DNA of 64,000 nt, from contig JAEPMI010000005.1 of the NCBI GenBank assembly GCA_017644045.1, positions 603,927-667,926 of the forward strand, in the 5' to 3' direction. Positions 28,262 through 37,087 of the stretch are shown piece after piece. Positions within the stretch are counted from its first letter, which is position 1, and the number at the start of each line of letters is the position of its first letter. A model generated the notes under the pieces. The model made no database searches. It was not told the origin of the DNA and saw only the letters and a program-made list of their open reading frames with translations. The position numbers and the translations under genes were made by a program. This DNA is from Deltaproteobacteria bacterium. Lineage in GTDB: Bacteria > Myxococcota_A > Polyangia > Polyangiales > Houyiibacteriaceae.

Positions 28262-28274
28262 TGCCCTGGTCGCG

Positions 28275-29012
28275 TCAGACGCCGATGAAGAGCCGGTGCC
28301 CGAAGTTCCGCTCGAGCTTGCTCTGGAAGATCTTCGAGGCCGCGCTCTCGATGTCGTACTCGACGCGCTTGAAGTCGAAGGTCTTCGTCTCGGTGTCGAA
28401 GGTGGTGAAGCTCGCGCGGTTGTCGTAATCGCGCGGCTGGCCGACGCTCCCGACGCTCACGATGTACTTCGCCTCGGGGTCGAGCTGGAAGCGCTCCGCG
28501 GGGAGCTCCTCGACGCTGCCGGGCCGGAGCTCGAAGACCTTGCAGAGGTGCGAGTGGCCGATGAGCGTGATGTGCCCGAGGTCGTCCCACATCTGCAGGC
28601 ACTCGCGAGCCTGCTCGGGGGCGAAGATGTACTCGAACTCCTCGAGCCGCAGCGGCGAGCCGTGGCAGAGGTGGACGCCGGTGTCCCCGACCTCGTGCTT
28701 GTAGGGGAGGCTCTTGAGCCAGGCGAGGTTCTCTTCCGAGAGCGTGTTCGCGTGGAGGTCGAGCGCCTGGCGCGCGGCCTCGTAGTAGTAGGAATAGTCC
28801 ATCCGGCCCGCGACGGCGGCGTCGTGGTTGCCGAGGATGGTCACCTTGGCCGTCTCGCGAACGAGATCGGAACACTCGTTCGGGCTCGCGCCGTACCCCA
28901 CCACATCGCCGAGGCAGTAGTACTCGTCGATGTCTTCGTCTTCGAAGCCACGCATCACTGCCGAGAGGGCTTCGATGTTGGCGTGGACGTCGCTGAAAAT
29001 CCCGAGACGCAT
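28275..29012 (-). CDS. calcineurin-like metallophosphoesterase
   Basis: 245 residues with the full metal-site set: GIFSDVHANIEAL, CLGDVVGYGASPNEC, TILGNHDAAV, HLCHGSP and LIGHSHL. This is the YfcE/MJ0936-like phosphodiesterase group. Cytoplasmic. It precedes the ABC pair by 13 bases and may be in the same transcript. In vivo substrate unknown. Confidence 0.9.
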   Translation of the reverse strand: MRLGIFSDVHANIEALSAVMRGFEDEDIDEYYCLGDVVGYGASPNECSDLVRETAKVTILGNHDAAVAGRMDYSYYYEAARQALDLHANTLSEENLAWLKSLPYKHEVGDTGVHLCHGSPLRLEEFEYIFAPEQARECLQMWDDLGHITLIGHSHLCKVFELRPGSVEELPAERFQLDPEAKYIVSVGSVGQPRDYDNRASFTTFDTETKTFDFKRVEYDIESAASKIFQSKLERNFGHRLFIGV

Positions 29013-29180
29013 GTGGGGGAGGGGCGAACTTTCCTTGTAGAGGGTCCAGGAGCCTTTGTCACGTCCGCTCGACGAAAGCCCGGCGCTGGACTGGACGACG
29101 GTACGACACTCCTAGGGGAGGGGTAAAGGGGGTCGTGAGACGTGTTCGCGCGTAACCAGGCGAACCCGAGGAGCCTGGGT

Positions 29181-31718
29181 TCAACCGGCCACCTCGGCCA
29201 GGAAACGCCGAGAAAATTCGCGAATCGGGTCTTCTTCCGAGAGATCCGTGGTCCCCTCGACGCGCGATCGGTGGGTCTTCGCCCGCTCCTCGTGCTCGGG
29301 GGCGGCCTGGGCGATCGCCGCCAGCGGGTCCCCATTCTTCGCCGCCAGCTTGTCCACGAGGCCCTTCTGGCCGCGCAGCCGAACGTGCGCGAGGAGATAC
29401 GCGATCCGCCGATCGGCCCCATCGACCTCGGTCACCCGCTTGAGGGCGCGCTCCAGCGAGGTACCGAAGCTCGAGAGAACTCGGGCGACTTCCTCCCAGA
29501 CCGGCGTGGGCTCTTCGACGAGGAGCTGGACCAGCGGACGCACCGCTCGCCGGATCTGAAGCTCCCCCAGGCAGAGGGCTGCGGCCTGTCGCACGAAGGT
29601 CTTGCGGGCGGAGAGGGTGTCGATCAGCGCACCGGCCGCCGCCTCCCCGAGCGGAAAGACCTTCGGCATCACGTCGAGCACCTCTTCGCGGGGCATCTTC
29701 CGGACGGCGCGGACGACTCGCGACACCAGCTCGGCGTCGCCAGGGCCCGCCCGGGAGACCAGCTCGAGCGCGACCGCCCGCCGAAGCTTGGGGTGCTCCA
29801 CGAGCCCGACGAGCTGGTCACTCGGGAGCTCGGGGATGGCGGTCTCGTCGACCGCGCGCGGCGCCTGTGAGCCCGGTCGACCCGCCGAGATGTCCCGGTG
29901 AGCCTGTTCGTGGGCCTCGACGTCCATCGCGACCTCGTACTCTTCGGCGAGCGCCAGGAGCGCCTCCCAGTTGGCTGCGACCGCCTTCACGTCCAGACCG
30001 CCCGCCCCTTCGAGGCGCGAGGTCCCACGGAAAGCGTCGACCAGCCGCTCGACCATCTCGCCGGGCTCCGGCACCACACCGAGCGAGACCGCCCGACTGA
30101 CCAGCGGCCCCTCGATCGCCAGCCCGTGGGTCATCGCATCGTCGAGGATCCGGCGGAAGGCGTCGTCGACCACGTCGCGCGGGATCGAGAGCGCGAGCAC
30201 GGCCATGTCGAGCTTGGCGGGCTTGCTCCACTTCGCGAGGGAGCTCAGCGCGGCCAGGGCCTCCTTCGCGGACGCTGCCGGCGGCGCGTCCTGGAAGGGG
30301 TGGCCGCGCAGCGAGAGCGGCGGCGGCGCGGCGAGCGCCCGCTCCATCGCGACCACGGGATCGCCAGCTTCCTCGTCGTCCCGGTCGCGATCCGCCCGCT
30401 GGAGGATCGAGGTCAGGTTCGTGCAGCGAGGCCCCATCGTGACCTCGAGGGTCCGCTCGAAGCGCCCGGCCGGGCCGAAGACCGCCACCGTCGCCTGCTC
30501 GCCGTTGCGGAGGGCGTCGAGGATCTCGCGGTCGCCTTCGTCGGCCGGGTTCAGGGCCGCGCGCCGCGCGTAGGGGCGCGGGTCGTCCCACTCGACCAGC
30601 GCGAGCAGCACCACCGGCGTTCCGTCGATGGAGATGTACTGCGCGAGGAGCTCGACCTCGTTGCGGAAGGCGTCTTCGTGGCCCTCGCCCAGGCGGACGA
30701 AGAACCACGGACCGTCCGGCTTGGTCGCCATCATCTGGATGGAGCGGTCCTCGAAGAAGCCGTCCGGAGGGGTGGCGGGCGTGGGGATCCGCTTCTCGGC
30801 GTGGGACGGCCCGTCGTCGACCTTCAGGTCCGAGAGCTCGCCGGGGAGCTCGTCTTCCTCGAGCAGCTCGACGTCGTCGTCGGCGAGCACCGACGTCGAC
30901 AGCGCCTCGAGCTCCTCCAGCTCTTCGACCTCGTCGACCTCTTCGAGCGCTTCGACCTCTCCGAGAGTCGCCTCGTCGGGGAAGGCGTGGGTCTCGTTGG
31001 TGCTCTCTTCTTCGAGCATCGGGTCGTCCACGAGCTCCACGGACTCGACGAGCTCGACCCCATTGGCCTGCGACGTGGGCTCGGCGTCGAGCTCCACCGA
31101 CTCGACGAGCAGCTGGGCCTCTCGCTCCTGGAGGGCAGCGACCCGGTCCTCGAGCTCCTGCTCCCGGAACTCGACGTCACGCAGCATCGCCTGGATGCGC
31201 TCGGTCTCGATCCCCAGCTGCCGTTCGCGCGCCGCCAGGGACTCGCGCTCGCTGCGGAGGCGCTCGGTCTCCTCCACCAGCTCGCGCTGGAGGCGCTCGG
31301 TCTCCGCAGCGCTGGCGCCGGCCGCAGCCGCGGTGCCTCCGCGCTCGAGGTACTCCGCGAGGCCGTCCGGGCCGACCACCGCGTCGGCCGCCGCCACGTA
31401 GGCGGGGAGCTCTCGCTCTTCGTCCGCGAGGCGCCCCAGGAGCGCGGCCCGCTCGTGCATCAACCGATGCGCCAGCACCGAGGGGACGACCAGCACGAAG
31501 TGGCGCTTCTCCGGGTCGTGGAAGGTGAAGGGGATCGCGAGCTCGCCAGCATCCGTGGCGTGCAGGGACCCTTCGAGCGCCGCGCCCCTGAGCCTCGGGT
31601 CGGTGTGCACGTTCACCGAGCGAACGACTCGCACCGCTCGCGTACCACCATCCGCTGTCGGGACGTGAACCGTCGCGTGACGAGTTCGCCCCTCTTCCCC
31701 GTCGTACGGCAGCTCCAC
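29181..31718 (-). CDS. large CpXC-like/coiled-coil/HEAT protein
   Basis: 845 residues, no membrane segment. The N-terminus (VRVVRSVNVHTDPRLRGAAL, then FTFHDPEKRHFVLVVP) follows the CpXC domain pattern, but both Cys pairs are replaced (HVPTAD and ATDAGE). Residues about 140-215 form a coiled coil (ETERLQRELVEETERLR...), 215-310 are very acidic, 325-460 look like a globular ligand domain, and the C-terminal 250 residues have HEAT-like helical pairs (RQAAALCLGELQIRRAVRPL). GTG 31718 is the first start after a stop. Function unknown; scaffold-like architecture. Confidence 0.75.
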   Translation of the reverse strand: MELPYDGEEGRTRHATVHVPTADGGTRAVRVVRSVNVHTDPRLRGAALEGSLHATDAGELAIPFTFHDPEKRHFVLVVPSVLAHRLMHERAALLGRLADEERELPAYVAAADAVVGPDGLAEYLERGGTAAAAGASAAETERLQRELVEETERLRSERESLAARERQLGIETERIQAMLRDVEFREQELEDRVAALQEREAQLLVESVELDAEPTSQANGVELVESVELVDDPMLEEESTNETHAFPDEATLGEVEALEEVDEVEELEELEALSTSVLADDDVELLEEDELPGELSDLKVDDGPSHAEKRIPTPATPPDGFFEDRSIQMMATKPDGPWFFVRLGEGHEDAFRNEVELLAQYISIDGTPVVLLALVEWDDPRPYARRAALNPADEGDREILDALRNGEQATVAVFGPAGRFERTLEVTMGPRCTNLTSILQRADRDRDDEEAGDPVVAMERALAAPPPLSLRGHPFQDAPPAASAKEALAALSSLAKWSKPAKLDMAVLALSIPRDVVDDAFRRILDDAMTHGLAIEGPLVSRAVSLGVVPEPGEMVERLVDAFRGTSRLEGAGGLDVKAVAANWEALLALAEEYEVAMDVEAHEQAHRDISAGRPGSQAPRAVDETAIPELPSDQLVGLVEHPKLRRAVALELVSRAGPGDAELVSRVVRAVRKMPREEVLDVMPKVFPLGEAAAGALIDTLSARKTFVRQAAALCLGELQIRRAVRPLVQLLVEEPTPVWEEVARVLSSFGTSLERALKRVTEVDGADRRIAYLLAHVRLRGQKGLVDKLAAKNGDPLAAIAQAAPEHEERAKTHRSRVEGTTDLSEEDPIREFSRRFLAEVAG

Positions 31719-31806
31719 TGCGTCAGTGAATTACCAGAGATCCCCAACCGACCGAAAGCCCAACGCGCGGGTGGCGCGAGCGCCGTGAGCGGTGCACAGG
31801 GGAGCC

Positions 31807-32391
31807 ATGGACACGCCGCAGCACGTCGCCGACCTGGCCACCGCCTGCGTCGCCTCGGTGAAGGCGACCGTGGGGATGACCCTCGACCTCAGCGTCGACA
31901 CCCTCCCGGTGCTGGACCACTACGCCCACGAGGTGCTCGAGGCCTCGGAGGACGAGATTCTCAGCCTCACGGCGCCCATGTGCGGCGCGTACTTCGGCGA
32001 GATCCTCCGCCGGCGCTTCGCCGGGTTCCGCTGGCACGCCCCGAAGGATGCCTTCGACGAGTGGCGCCTCGAGCTCGAGCCGGCCTTCCTCTACTTCAAC
32101 CCGGTCGGCATCGCCCTCGAGGTGATCACCGAGGCCGACGCGGCCGGCTACCACGCGCATCTCGGCCTCCGGCCGGAGGATCGCGAAGAGGTGGAGCGCT
32201 CCATCGCCCTCTTCGGAGAGGCGCGCCAGAGCGACTACTACTCCTTCGCCGTCCGGTCGGAGGTGCTCGAGCAGGCCCTGGAAGCGCTCGGTCGGCAGAT
32301 CGCAGGGCAGGACTCGCCCAAGACCTACTCCCACGCCGACTACTCGAAGGTCGTCGCCGAGCTGGCAGCCGCCAGCGAGACCATTCACTGA
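31807..32391 (+). CDS. protein of unknown function, 194 residues
   Basis: Soluble, mostly helical, start MDTPQHVADLATACVASV at ATG 31807. It contains APMCGAYFGEILRRRFAGFRW followed by FDEWRLELEPAFLYFNPVGIALE, which is reminiscent of conserved myxobacterial hypothetical proteins, but I cannot name a family. Divergent from the large CpXC-like gene and convergent with the lipoprotein gene at 32402. Confidence 0.7.
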   Translation: MDTPQHVADLATACVASVKATVGMTLDLSVDTLPVLDHYAHEVLEASEDEILSLTAPMCGAYFGEILRRRFAGFRWHAPKDAFDEWRLELEPAFLYFNPVGIALEVITEADAAGYHAHLGLRPEDREEVERSIALFGEARQSDYYSFAVRSEVLEQALEALGRQIAGQDSPKTYSHADYSKVVAELAAASETIH

Positions 32392-32401
32392 GTCCAGCCC
32401 G

Positions 32402-33499
32402 CTATTCGCGGGCGCTCGGGGGGATCCAGCGGGGGAGCTCGGACCTCCCGGGGATGACGAAGGCGCGTTTCCCCGCCGCCAAGCGACCGAAGGGACGCAG
32501 GGCGCCCAGGCCGTAGACGCCGGGCTCCATGCCCTCGAAGTGGGCCTCTCGGCCGGCATCCAGCCAACCGATCGGCGTGCCTTGGAGGGTGACGATCATC
32601 CGCGTCGAGCCGCGGTTGACCACCGTGAGCCCCGACTCCGGGGCGTCTTCGGCCGTCTCGCCGCGCGTGCCGCGGTTCCGTCGCAGCTGGCTCATCGAGC
32701 TGTCGGTCAGGAGCGGCCGGTGGTGCTGACGCTCGATGCCTACCGGCGGCTCCTCGTGATCCGCTCGGAGCGCGCTGCGCGGCACGCGAATACCGACGTC
32801 CGCCGTTCGGTTCGCCCGCCAGAGGCCGACCCGGAACGAGGGCGTGGAGCCACCTTCGCCGCAGCGGCGGGCGACCGTGCTCGGCCCTTCCCCGGTCCAC
32901 TCGGCCACCAGTCGACAGATGAGGTCGCCCGGTCCTCGCTGCTCGCGTGTGGGCGGCATCTGGATACGCCAACCGGGCGTGCCGCGCGGTCGACCGCCCT
33001 CGAACCAATGCGCCATCTGGCCCGGTCCGAGCGGGCGCCCGCCATCCCCGTCGAAGACGTACGCCCCGAGCTCGTCACGCCGGATTCGGATCTCCGAGCC
33101 CTCCGGCACGGGCCACCCCGCCCCCACGAAGCGGGCGCGCAGCCGATCGGTCGAGACGTCGATGTGGAGCTCGGCCGCCGGTCGCGCCACCGCGTCGTTG
33201 CCTTCCCCGAGGCTCGCAGGGACCCGGAGTCGGACGCGGTAGACCAGGCGACGAGCCTCGACCATCTCGTCGCTGGCGTAGGCCCGGTCCGACTGGAACG
33301 CCGCCACCACGCGCACCGGTGGGTCCTCGGGCGAATCCGAGCGCGACCCCATCGGTGCGTACACTTTCTCCGGGGGGACAGGCGGGGGCGCGGGCGGAAT
33401 CTCCCGAACCTCCGTGGGCAACGCGGGGCGGTCATCGCCGCCGCATGCCACGGCCAACCCGAACCCGAAGACGAACGCCGCGCGCGCGGCGCGGATCAC
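32402..33499 (-). CDS. lipoprotein of unknown function
   Basis: 365 residues from a GTG that overlaps the PEGA gene's stop (GTGA). The signal peptide ends in the lipobox LAVAC (Cys19), then GGDD and a proline-rich linker (PPAPPPVPPEK). The remainder looks like beta structure, with a C-terminal part VTLQGTPIGWLDAGREAHFEG that resembles PEGA-type repeats. Last gene of a four-gene leftward operon; likely works with the PEGA protein at the envelope. Confidence 0.75.
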   Translation of the reverse strand: MIRAARAAFVFGFGLAVACGGDDRPALPTEVREIPPAPPPVPPEKVYAPMGSRSDSPEDPPVRVVAAFQSDRAYASDEMVEARRLVYRVRLRVPASLGEGNDAVARPAAELHIDVSTDRLRARFVGAGWPVPEGSEIRIRRDELGAYVFDGDGGRPLGPGQMAHWFEGGRPRGTPGWRIQMPPTREQRGPGDLICRLVAEWTGEGPSTVARRCGEGGSTPSFRVGLWRANRTADVGIRVPRSALRADHEEPPVGIERQHHRPLLTDSSMSQLRRNRGTRGETAEDAPESGLTVVNRGSTRMIVTLQGTPIGWLDAGREAHFEGMEPGVYGLGALRPFGRLAAGKRAFVIPGRSELPRWIPPSARE

Positions 33500-34869
33500 C
33501 TCGAACCGAATTCGATGACGACCTGGCCGTTGGGATTCTGGCCCAAGTCGGAATCGCCACCGGCGACCACCACGGCGGTCACCACGACACCTGCCACGAC
33601 GACGGCACCGACCGCGGCCCAGAGCCACCACTCCTTCCAGAGTGGCTTCCCCTCGTCGTCTTCGTTCTCGCCACCGCCCTCGATGATCTCGCCGCCGCTG
33701 CCGATGATGGTCTCGTCGTCCTGGCCGACCTGCGGACGCAGGACGTTCTCGACGCCCTGCTTCACCGCTCGCTGCACGACCGGCTCGAGCTCGCCCAGCG
33801 CGCGCGGCGCCTGGACCTCGCCTCGGAGCACGCGGCGACCGCTGGCGACGTCGAAGATGACCATCTCGAGCTTCACCTGCTCGCGGGAGTCGCCGTAGGA
33901 GACGCGGATGACGCCGATCTTGTCGAGGTCGAGGAGCTCGCCGACCTGACGGATGGGGCCGTCGCCCTCCTCGAGCTCGTGGCCGGTGATGCCGGCGACC
34001 ATCTCGGCCATGCCCTCGTTGCCCTCGGCGTCCATCAGGAACGCCTGGACCTCGGACTGACCGCGGCCGACGTCGACCTGCTCGATGTAGGGCGTGGCGC
34101 CCGGACGGGTCAGGCGGACCGTGTGCTCCCCCGGCGGCAGGCCGGTGACGGTCAGGGGTGTCTGCCCACGCGGAACGAAGTCGACGTACGCGATCGCGCC
34201 GGTCGGGTCGCTCATGATGTGGATGGCGCCCTCGTTGCTCCGGGGCTCCGAGCGCTCGTACTGCTCGACGACCTCCGGTGGGAACTCGTTCGGGTCCGGC
34301 TTGATGTGCGGCATCTGGCGGTGGAGCCGCTCGAAGACCCGCCGACCGATCCGGGTCTGGCCGTTGAAGATGTACGCCGCGCCGAGATAGAGGAGCGCCG
34401 TGCCGAGGCCGGACTCGTCTTCGAGGGCGGCCTGCGAGGCGTCGAACTCCTCGATGGCCTGGGTGAGCAGCTGCGTCGCGTTGTCGAGCTGCAGATCCAG
34501 GTACGCCTGGCTGCCTTCGGCGTAGAGCCGGCGAGCCTCGGTGATGTGCTGCAGCGCCTCGTTGTCATAGCCGAGGAAGCGCTGGTCGGCGGACGACCAG
34601 TCAGCGGCCTCGACCTCGCGGAGGGCTGCGCGAGCCGCGCTACCCGCACGAGCGGCGACGGCTTCGAGCTCCGGCTCGAGCGCGTGCGACACGATGTAGA
34701 TCCGCTGCTGCTGAAGGGTCTCGCCTTCGGCCGCCGCCTCCTGAGCGTGGGCGGGGCGAGCGACGAGCGTGGCGATCAGCGCGAGACCCAGCGTCGCCAA
34801 GGAGGCGGAGCGGGGCCGAAGGCGAACGCCGACGGAGTCAGCGGTCGAGATCTCGGACCAGTGCGGCAA
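33496..34869 (-). CDS. PEGA-domain exported membrane protein
   Basis: About 457 residues. A signal peptide (LATLGLALIATLVARPAHA) is followed by helical TPR-like segments (residues 60-170) and a PEGA domain, SDPTGAIAYVDFVPRGQTPL...LPPGEHTVRL. Near the C-terminus, WLWAAVGAVVVAGVVVTAVV is a membrane helix with a short tail. The start is doubtful: TTG 34869 has a weak GAGGA, and TTG 34800 would also leave the signal peptide core. It overlaps the preceding gene by up to 32 bases. Envelope tethering or surface sensing is likely, but specific role unknown. Confidence 0.75.
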   Translation of the reverse strand: MPHWSEISTADSVGVRLRPRSASLATLGLALIATLVARPAHAQEAAAEGETLQQQRIYIVSHALEPELEAVAARAGSAARAALREVEAADWSSADQRFLGYDNEALQHITEARRLYAEGSQAYLDLQLDNATQLLTQAIEEFDASQAALEDESGLGTALLYLGAAYIFNGQTRIGRRVFERLHRQMPHIKPDPNEFPPEVVEQYERSEPRSNEGAIHIMSDPTGAIAYVDFVPRGQTPLTVTGLPPGEHTVRLTRPGATPYIEQVDVGRGQSEVQAFLMDAEGNEGMAEMVAGITGHELEEGDGPIRQVGELLDLDKIGVIRVSYGDSREQVKLEMVIFDVASGRRVLRGEVQAPRALGELEPVVQRAVKQGVENVLRPQVGQDDETIIGSGGEIIEGGGENEDDEGKPLWKEWWLWAAVGAVVVAGVVVTAVVVAGGDSDLGQNPNGQVVIEFGSR

Positions 34870-35203
34870 GGTTGGGGTCGTCCTCGAGGGTGTGGCGGAT
34901 GTGGGCCTCGAGCTCTGCGCGCGCCGCCGCATCCAGACTGGCCACTCCCGGAGCGGAGAGGGCTTCCTGGACCATCTTCTCCACCGCGGCTGCGGCGTCG
35001 ATTCGACCGGCGCGCAGGTCGGCGACGACCGCGTCGGTCGGGGCGGCCGCCTTGGCGTCCTGTCCCCGGTCCGCGCCGTCGAGCGCCGCCTCGAAAGCCT
35101 CCCGGGAGCCCTCGGCGCCTTTGGCCTTCGAGGGATCGGGCTGCGCATCGGCGCCAGGGACCTTGGGCGGTCCGCCGCCGGGCGGTTTGATGGGCGAGGT
35201 CAT
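34838..35203 (-). CDS. small helical protein of unknown function
   Basis: 121 residues. A proline/glycine-rich start (MTSPIKPPGGGPPKVPGA) is followed by a charged helical domain VVADLRAGRIDAAAAVEKMVQEAL. No signal peptide. Between the PEGA gene and the small gene at 35286 in one leftward operon. Family not recognised. Confidence 0.65.
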   Translation of the reverse strand: MTSPIKPPGGGPPKVPGADAQPDPSKAKGAEGSREAFEAALDGADRGQDAKAAAPTDAVVADLRAGRIDAAAAVEKMVQEALSAPGVASLDAAARAELEAHIRHTLEDDPNLAALVRDLDR

Positions 35204-35285
35204 TCAGAGCTCCTGCGGAGAGTAACGAAAGCGCCGAGCGCACCGCAACCGAGTCGCGTCCACGACTCGGAGCGGCCCGCGGGGG

Positions 35286-35714
35286 TCATCGGACGTTCTG
35301 GATCACGGCCTTGGCGGTGTCGTGCCGGGCCTTGAGGACGTTGGAGGTGGTCTGGAACACCCGCTGTTCCATGGAGATCTCCTGCTGGAGGGCGAGGAGC
35401 TGCTCGGCGGTGGAGGCCGACGAGTCGATCGACTGGCGAAGCGCCCCGCCCTGGGCCTGCCCAGCGGCGGCTCCGGTGGTGCCGGCGGGAGCCCCGGCGC
35501 TCGAGCCCGAATCGCCGGTGCTCCGGATGGCGGCGGCCACGGCCGTGCCGCCCGGGAGGAGGCCCGCAGCCTGTTCGACCCCTGCGAGGAGGGCATGGGC
35601 GCCCTCCCCCAGCGTCTCGGCGAAGCGGCGAGAGGGGGGCTCCGGGGTCACGCGGGGTTCGGTGTCGCGAAGGGTGAGGTTCGCCTGGTGGCCAGTGCGG
35701 TGGATGGTGGTCAT
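35286..35714 (-). CDS. small protein with needle-like C-terminal helix
   Basis: 142 residues from ATG 35714 (MTTIHRTGHQANLTLRD). The first 50 are polar, the middle is Gly/Ala-rich, and the last 40 form a helix ending LKARHDTAKAVIQNVR. That ending resembles the C-terminus of type III secretion needle proteins (DxxAxIIQNFR type), but the protein is longer and nothing else of a type III system is in the window, so this is only a hint. First gene of the operon that includes the PEGA protein. Confidence 0.6.
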   Translation of the reverse strand: MTTIHRTGHQANLTLRDTEPRVTPEPPSRRFAETLGEGAHALLAGVEQAAGLLPGGTAVAAAIRSTGDSGSSAGAPAGTTGAAAGQAQGGALRQSIDSSASTAEQLLALQQEISMEQRVFQTTSNVLKARHDTAKAVIQNVR

Positions 35715-35851
35715 CGGTCTGTCCTTGGTCGGGGGCTCGCAGGAGCCCGGGTGTGCGGACCTCTTCGGTCCCCCCGATGCCCAGTTGCGCGGCCGCTGCG
35801 ATTTCCTCCGGAACGCTTGACCTCCGGGGGGTGCGAGCCGATACCTCGCCC

Positions 35852-36397
35852 ATGCCGGACCTGGACCGTGCCGCCCGCGCCATCGAGGAATTCCTCGACG
35901 CGCTGGGTCACACCCCCGAGAGCGAGCCCGAGCTCGCCGGCACCGGCGCACGGGTCGCCGAGGCCTTCGGCGAAGACCTGCTCGACGGCTACCGGATGGA
36001 TCCGGCCGAGATCCTGGCCGAGACCTGCGCCACGACGGGCCGCACCGAGCTGGTGGTGGTCCGGGGCATCGCCATCACCGTGACCTGCCCGCACCACCTG
36101 CTGCCGAGCACCGGCACCGCGACCGTGGCCTACCGGCCCAACGGGAAGCTCGCGGGGCTCGGCGCCCTGGGCCGGTTGGTCCAGTGCCGCGGCCGGCGCC
36201 TCGCGCTCCAGGAGACCGTGGCCCAGCAGGTCGCCGACGATCTGGTCGAGCACCTCGGTGCCGCCAGCGCCGGTTGCGCCCTCGATCTGAGCCCCATGTG
36301 CATGATCGCCCGCGGTGGGCGGCAGGTCGGCGCCCGCGCGCTGAGCGTGGCGCTGGCCGGCGCCGAGGACGAATCGCTGAGGCAGGCCCTCCGATGA
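35852..36397 (+). CDS. GTP cyclohydrolase I-like protein (FolE family)
   Basis: 181 residues from ATG 35852. ITVTCPHHLLPSTGTATVAYRP aligns with the zinc-binding CEHHxxPxxGxxxVAYxP segment, and the second zinc Cys is in DLSPMCMIARGG. The His that normally precedes that Cys (HxC, a catalytic residue in E. coli FolE) is Pro here, and the first motif has Pro for Glu. It may have a different activity from canonical GTP cyclohydrolase I. Its stop overlaps the ATG of the Lon-N gene (ATGA). Confidence 0.75.
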   Translation: MPDLDRAARAIEEFLDALGHTPESEPELAGTGARVAEAFGEDLLDGYRMDPAEILAETCATTGRTELVVVRGIAITVTCPHHLLPSTGTATVAYRPNGKLAGLGALGRLVQCRGRRLALQETVAQQVADDLVEHLGAASAGCALDLSPMCMIARGGRQVGARALSVALAGAEDESLRQALR

Positions 36398-37062
36398 GTG
36401 ACGACGAAGAGCGCCAGTCGCTGACGCCGGGCGAGCTCGAGGAGGTGGCGGTCTTCCCGCTCCCGAGCGCCGTCTTCTTCCCCGACACCGAGCTGCCCCT
36501 GCACCTCTTCGAGCCCCGCTATCGAGCGATGGCCGAGGACCGGATCGTCAACGGCAACGGCATCATCGCGATCGCCTTGCTCCGCCCCGGCTACGAGGCG
36601 GACTACGACGGGCGGCCCGCCATTCACGCGGTCTCTGGCGTCGGCCGGGTGATCGCCCACCGGCAGAACGCCAACGGCACCCACGACATCCTGCTCCGCG
36701 GGATGGGCCGGGTGCGGCTCGAGGAGCTCCCGGCGGACGACCGGCCCTATCGCGTGGCCCGGGCGATGCCGCTGCGGACCACCCACACCGAGCTCTCGCG
36801 CTCGGTGCTCGCGCCGCTGCTGAGCTGCACCTCGCGGATCGCCTCGGTGGTGCGCGAGCGGCACCCGGACTTCGAGGTCGGCTTCGACGCCGACGACGAG
36901 ATCGGCACGATCGTGGACCGGATCGCGGACCGCTTCGTGTCCGAGCCGCCGCGACGCCAGCGCATCCTCGAGGCGGTGGACCTCGAGGAGCGGCTGGAGC
37001 TGGTGACGGACGCGGTCGGCGACCTGCTCGCGCTCATCGGAGCGCGACAGGAACCGTCCTGA
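36394..37062 (+). CDS. Lon protease N-terminal-domain protein
   Basis: 222 residues with the LON substrate-binding fold alone: VAVFPLPSAVFFPDTELPLHLFEPRYRAM, GIIAIALLRPG, GVGRVIAHRQNANG. No ATPase or protease part. Such proteins are widespread with unknown function. Coupled to the FolE-like gene. Confidence 0.85.
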   Translation: MSDDEERQSLTPGELEEVAVFPLPSAVFFPDTELPLHLFEPRYRAMAEDRIVNGNGIIAIALLRPGYEADYDGRPAIHAVSGVGRVIAHRQNANGTHDILLRGMGRVRLEELPADDRPYRVARAMPLRTTHTELSRSVLAPLLSCTSRIASVVRERHPDFEVGFDADDEIGTIVDRIADRFVSEPPRRQRILEAVDLEERLELVTDAVGDLLALIGARQEPS

Positions 37063-37087
37063 GTCCCGAGTCCCGAGTCCGGGCGGA

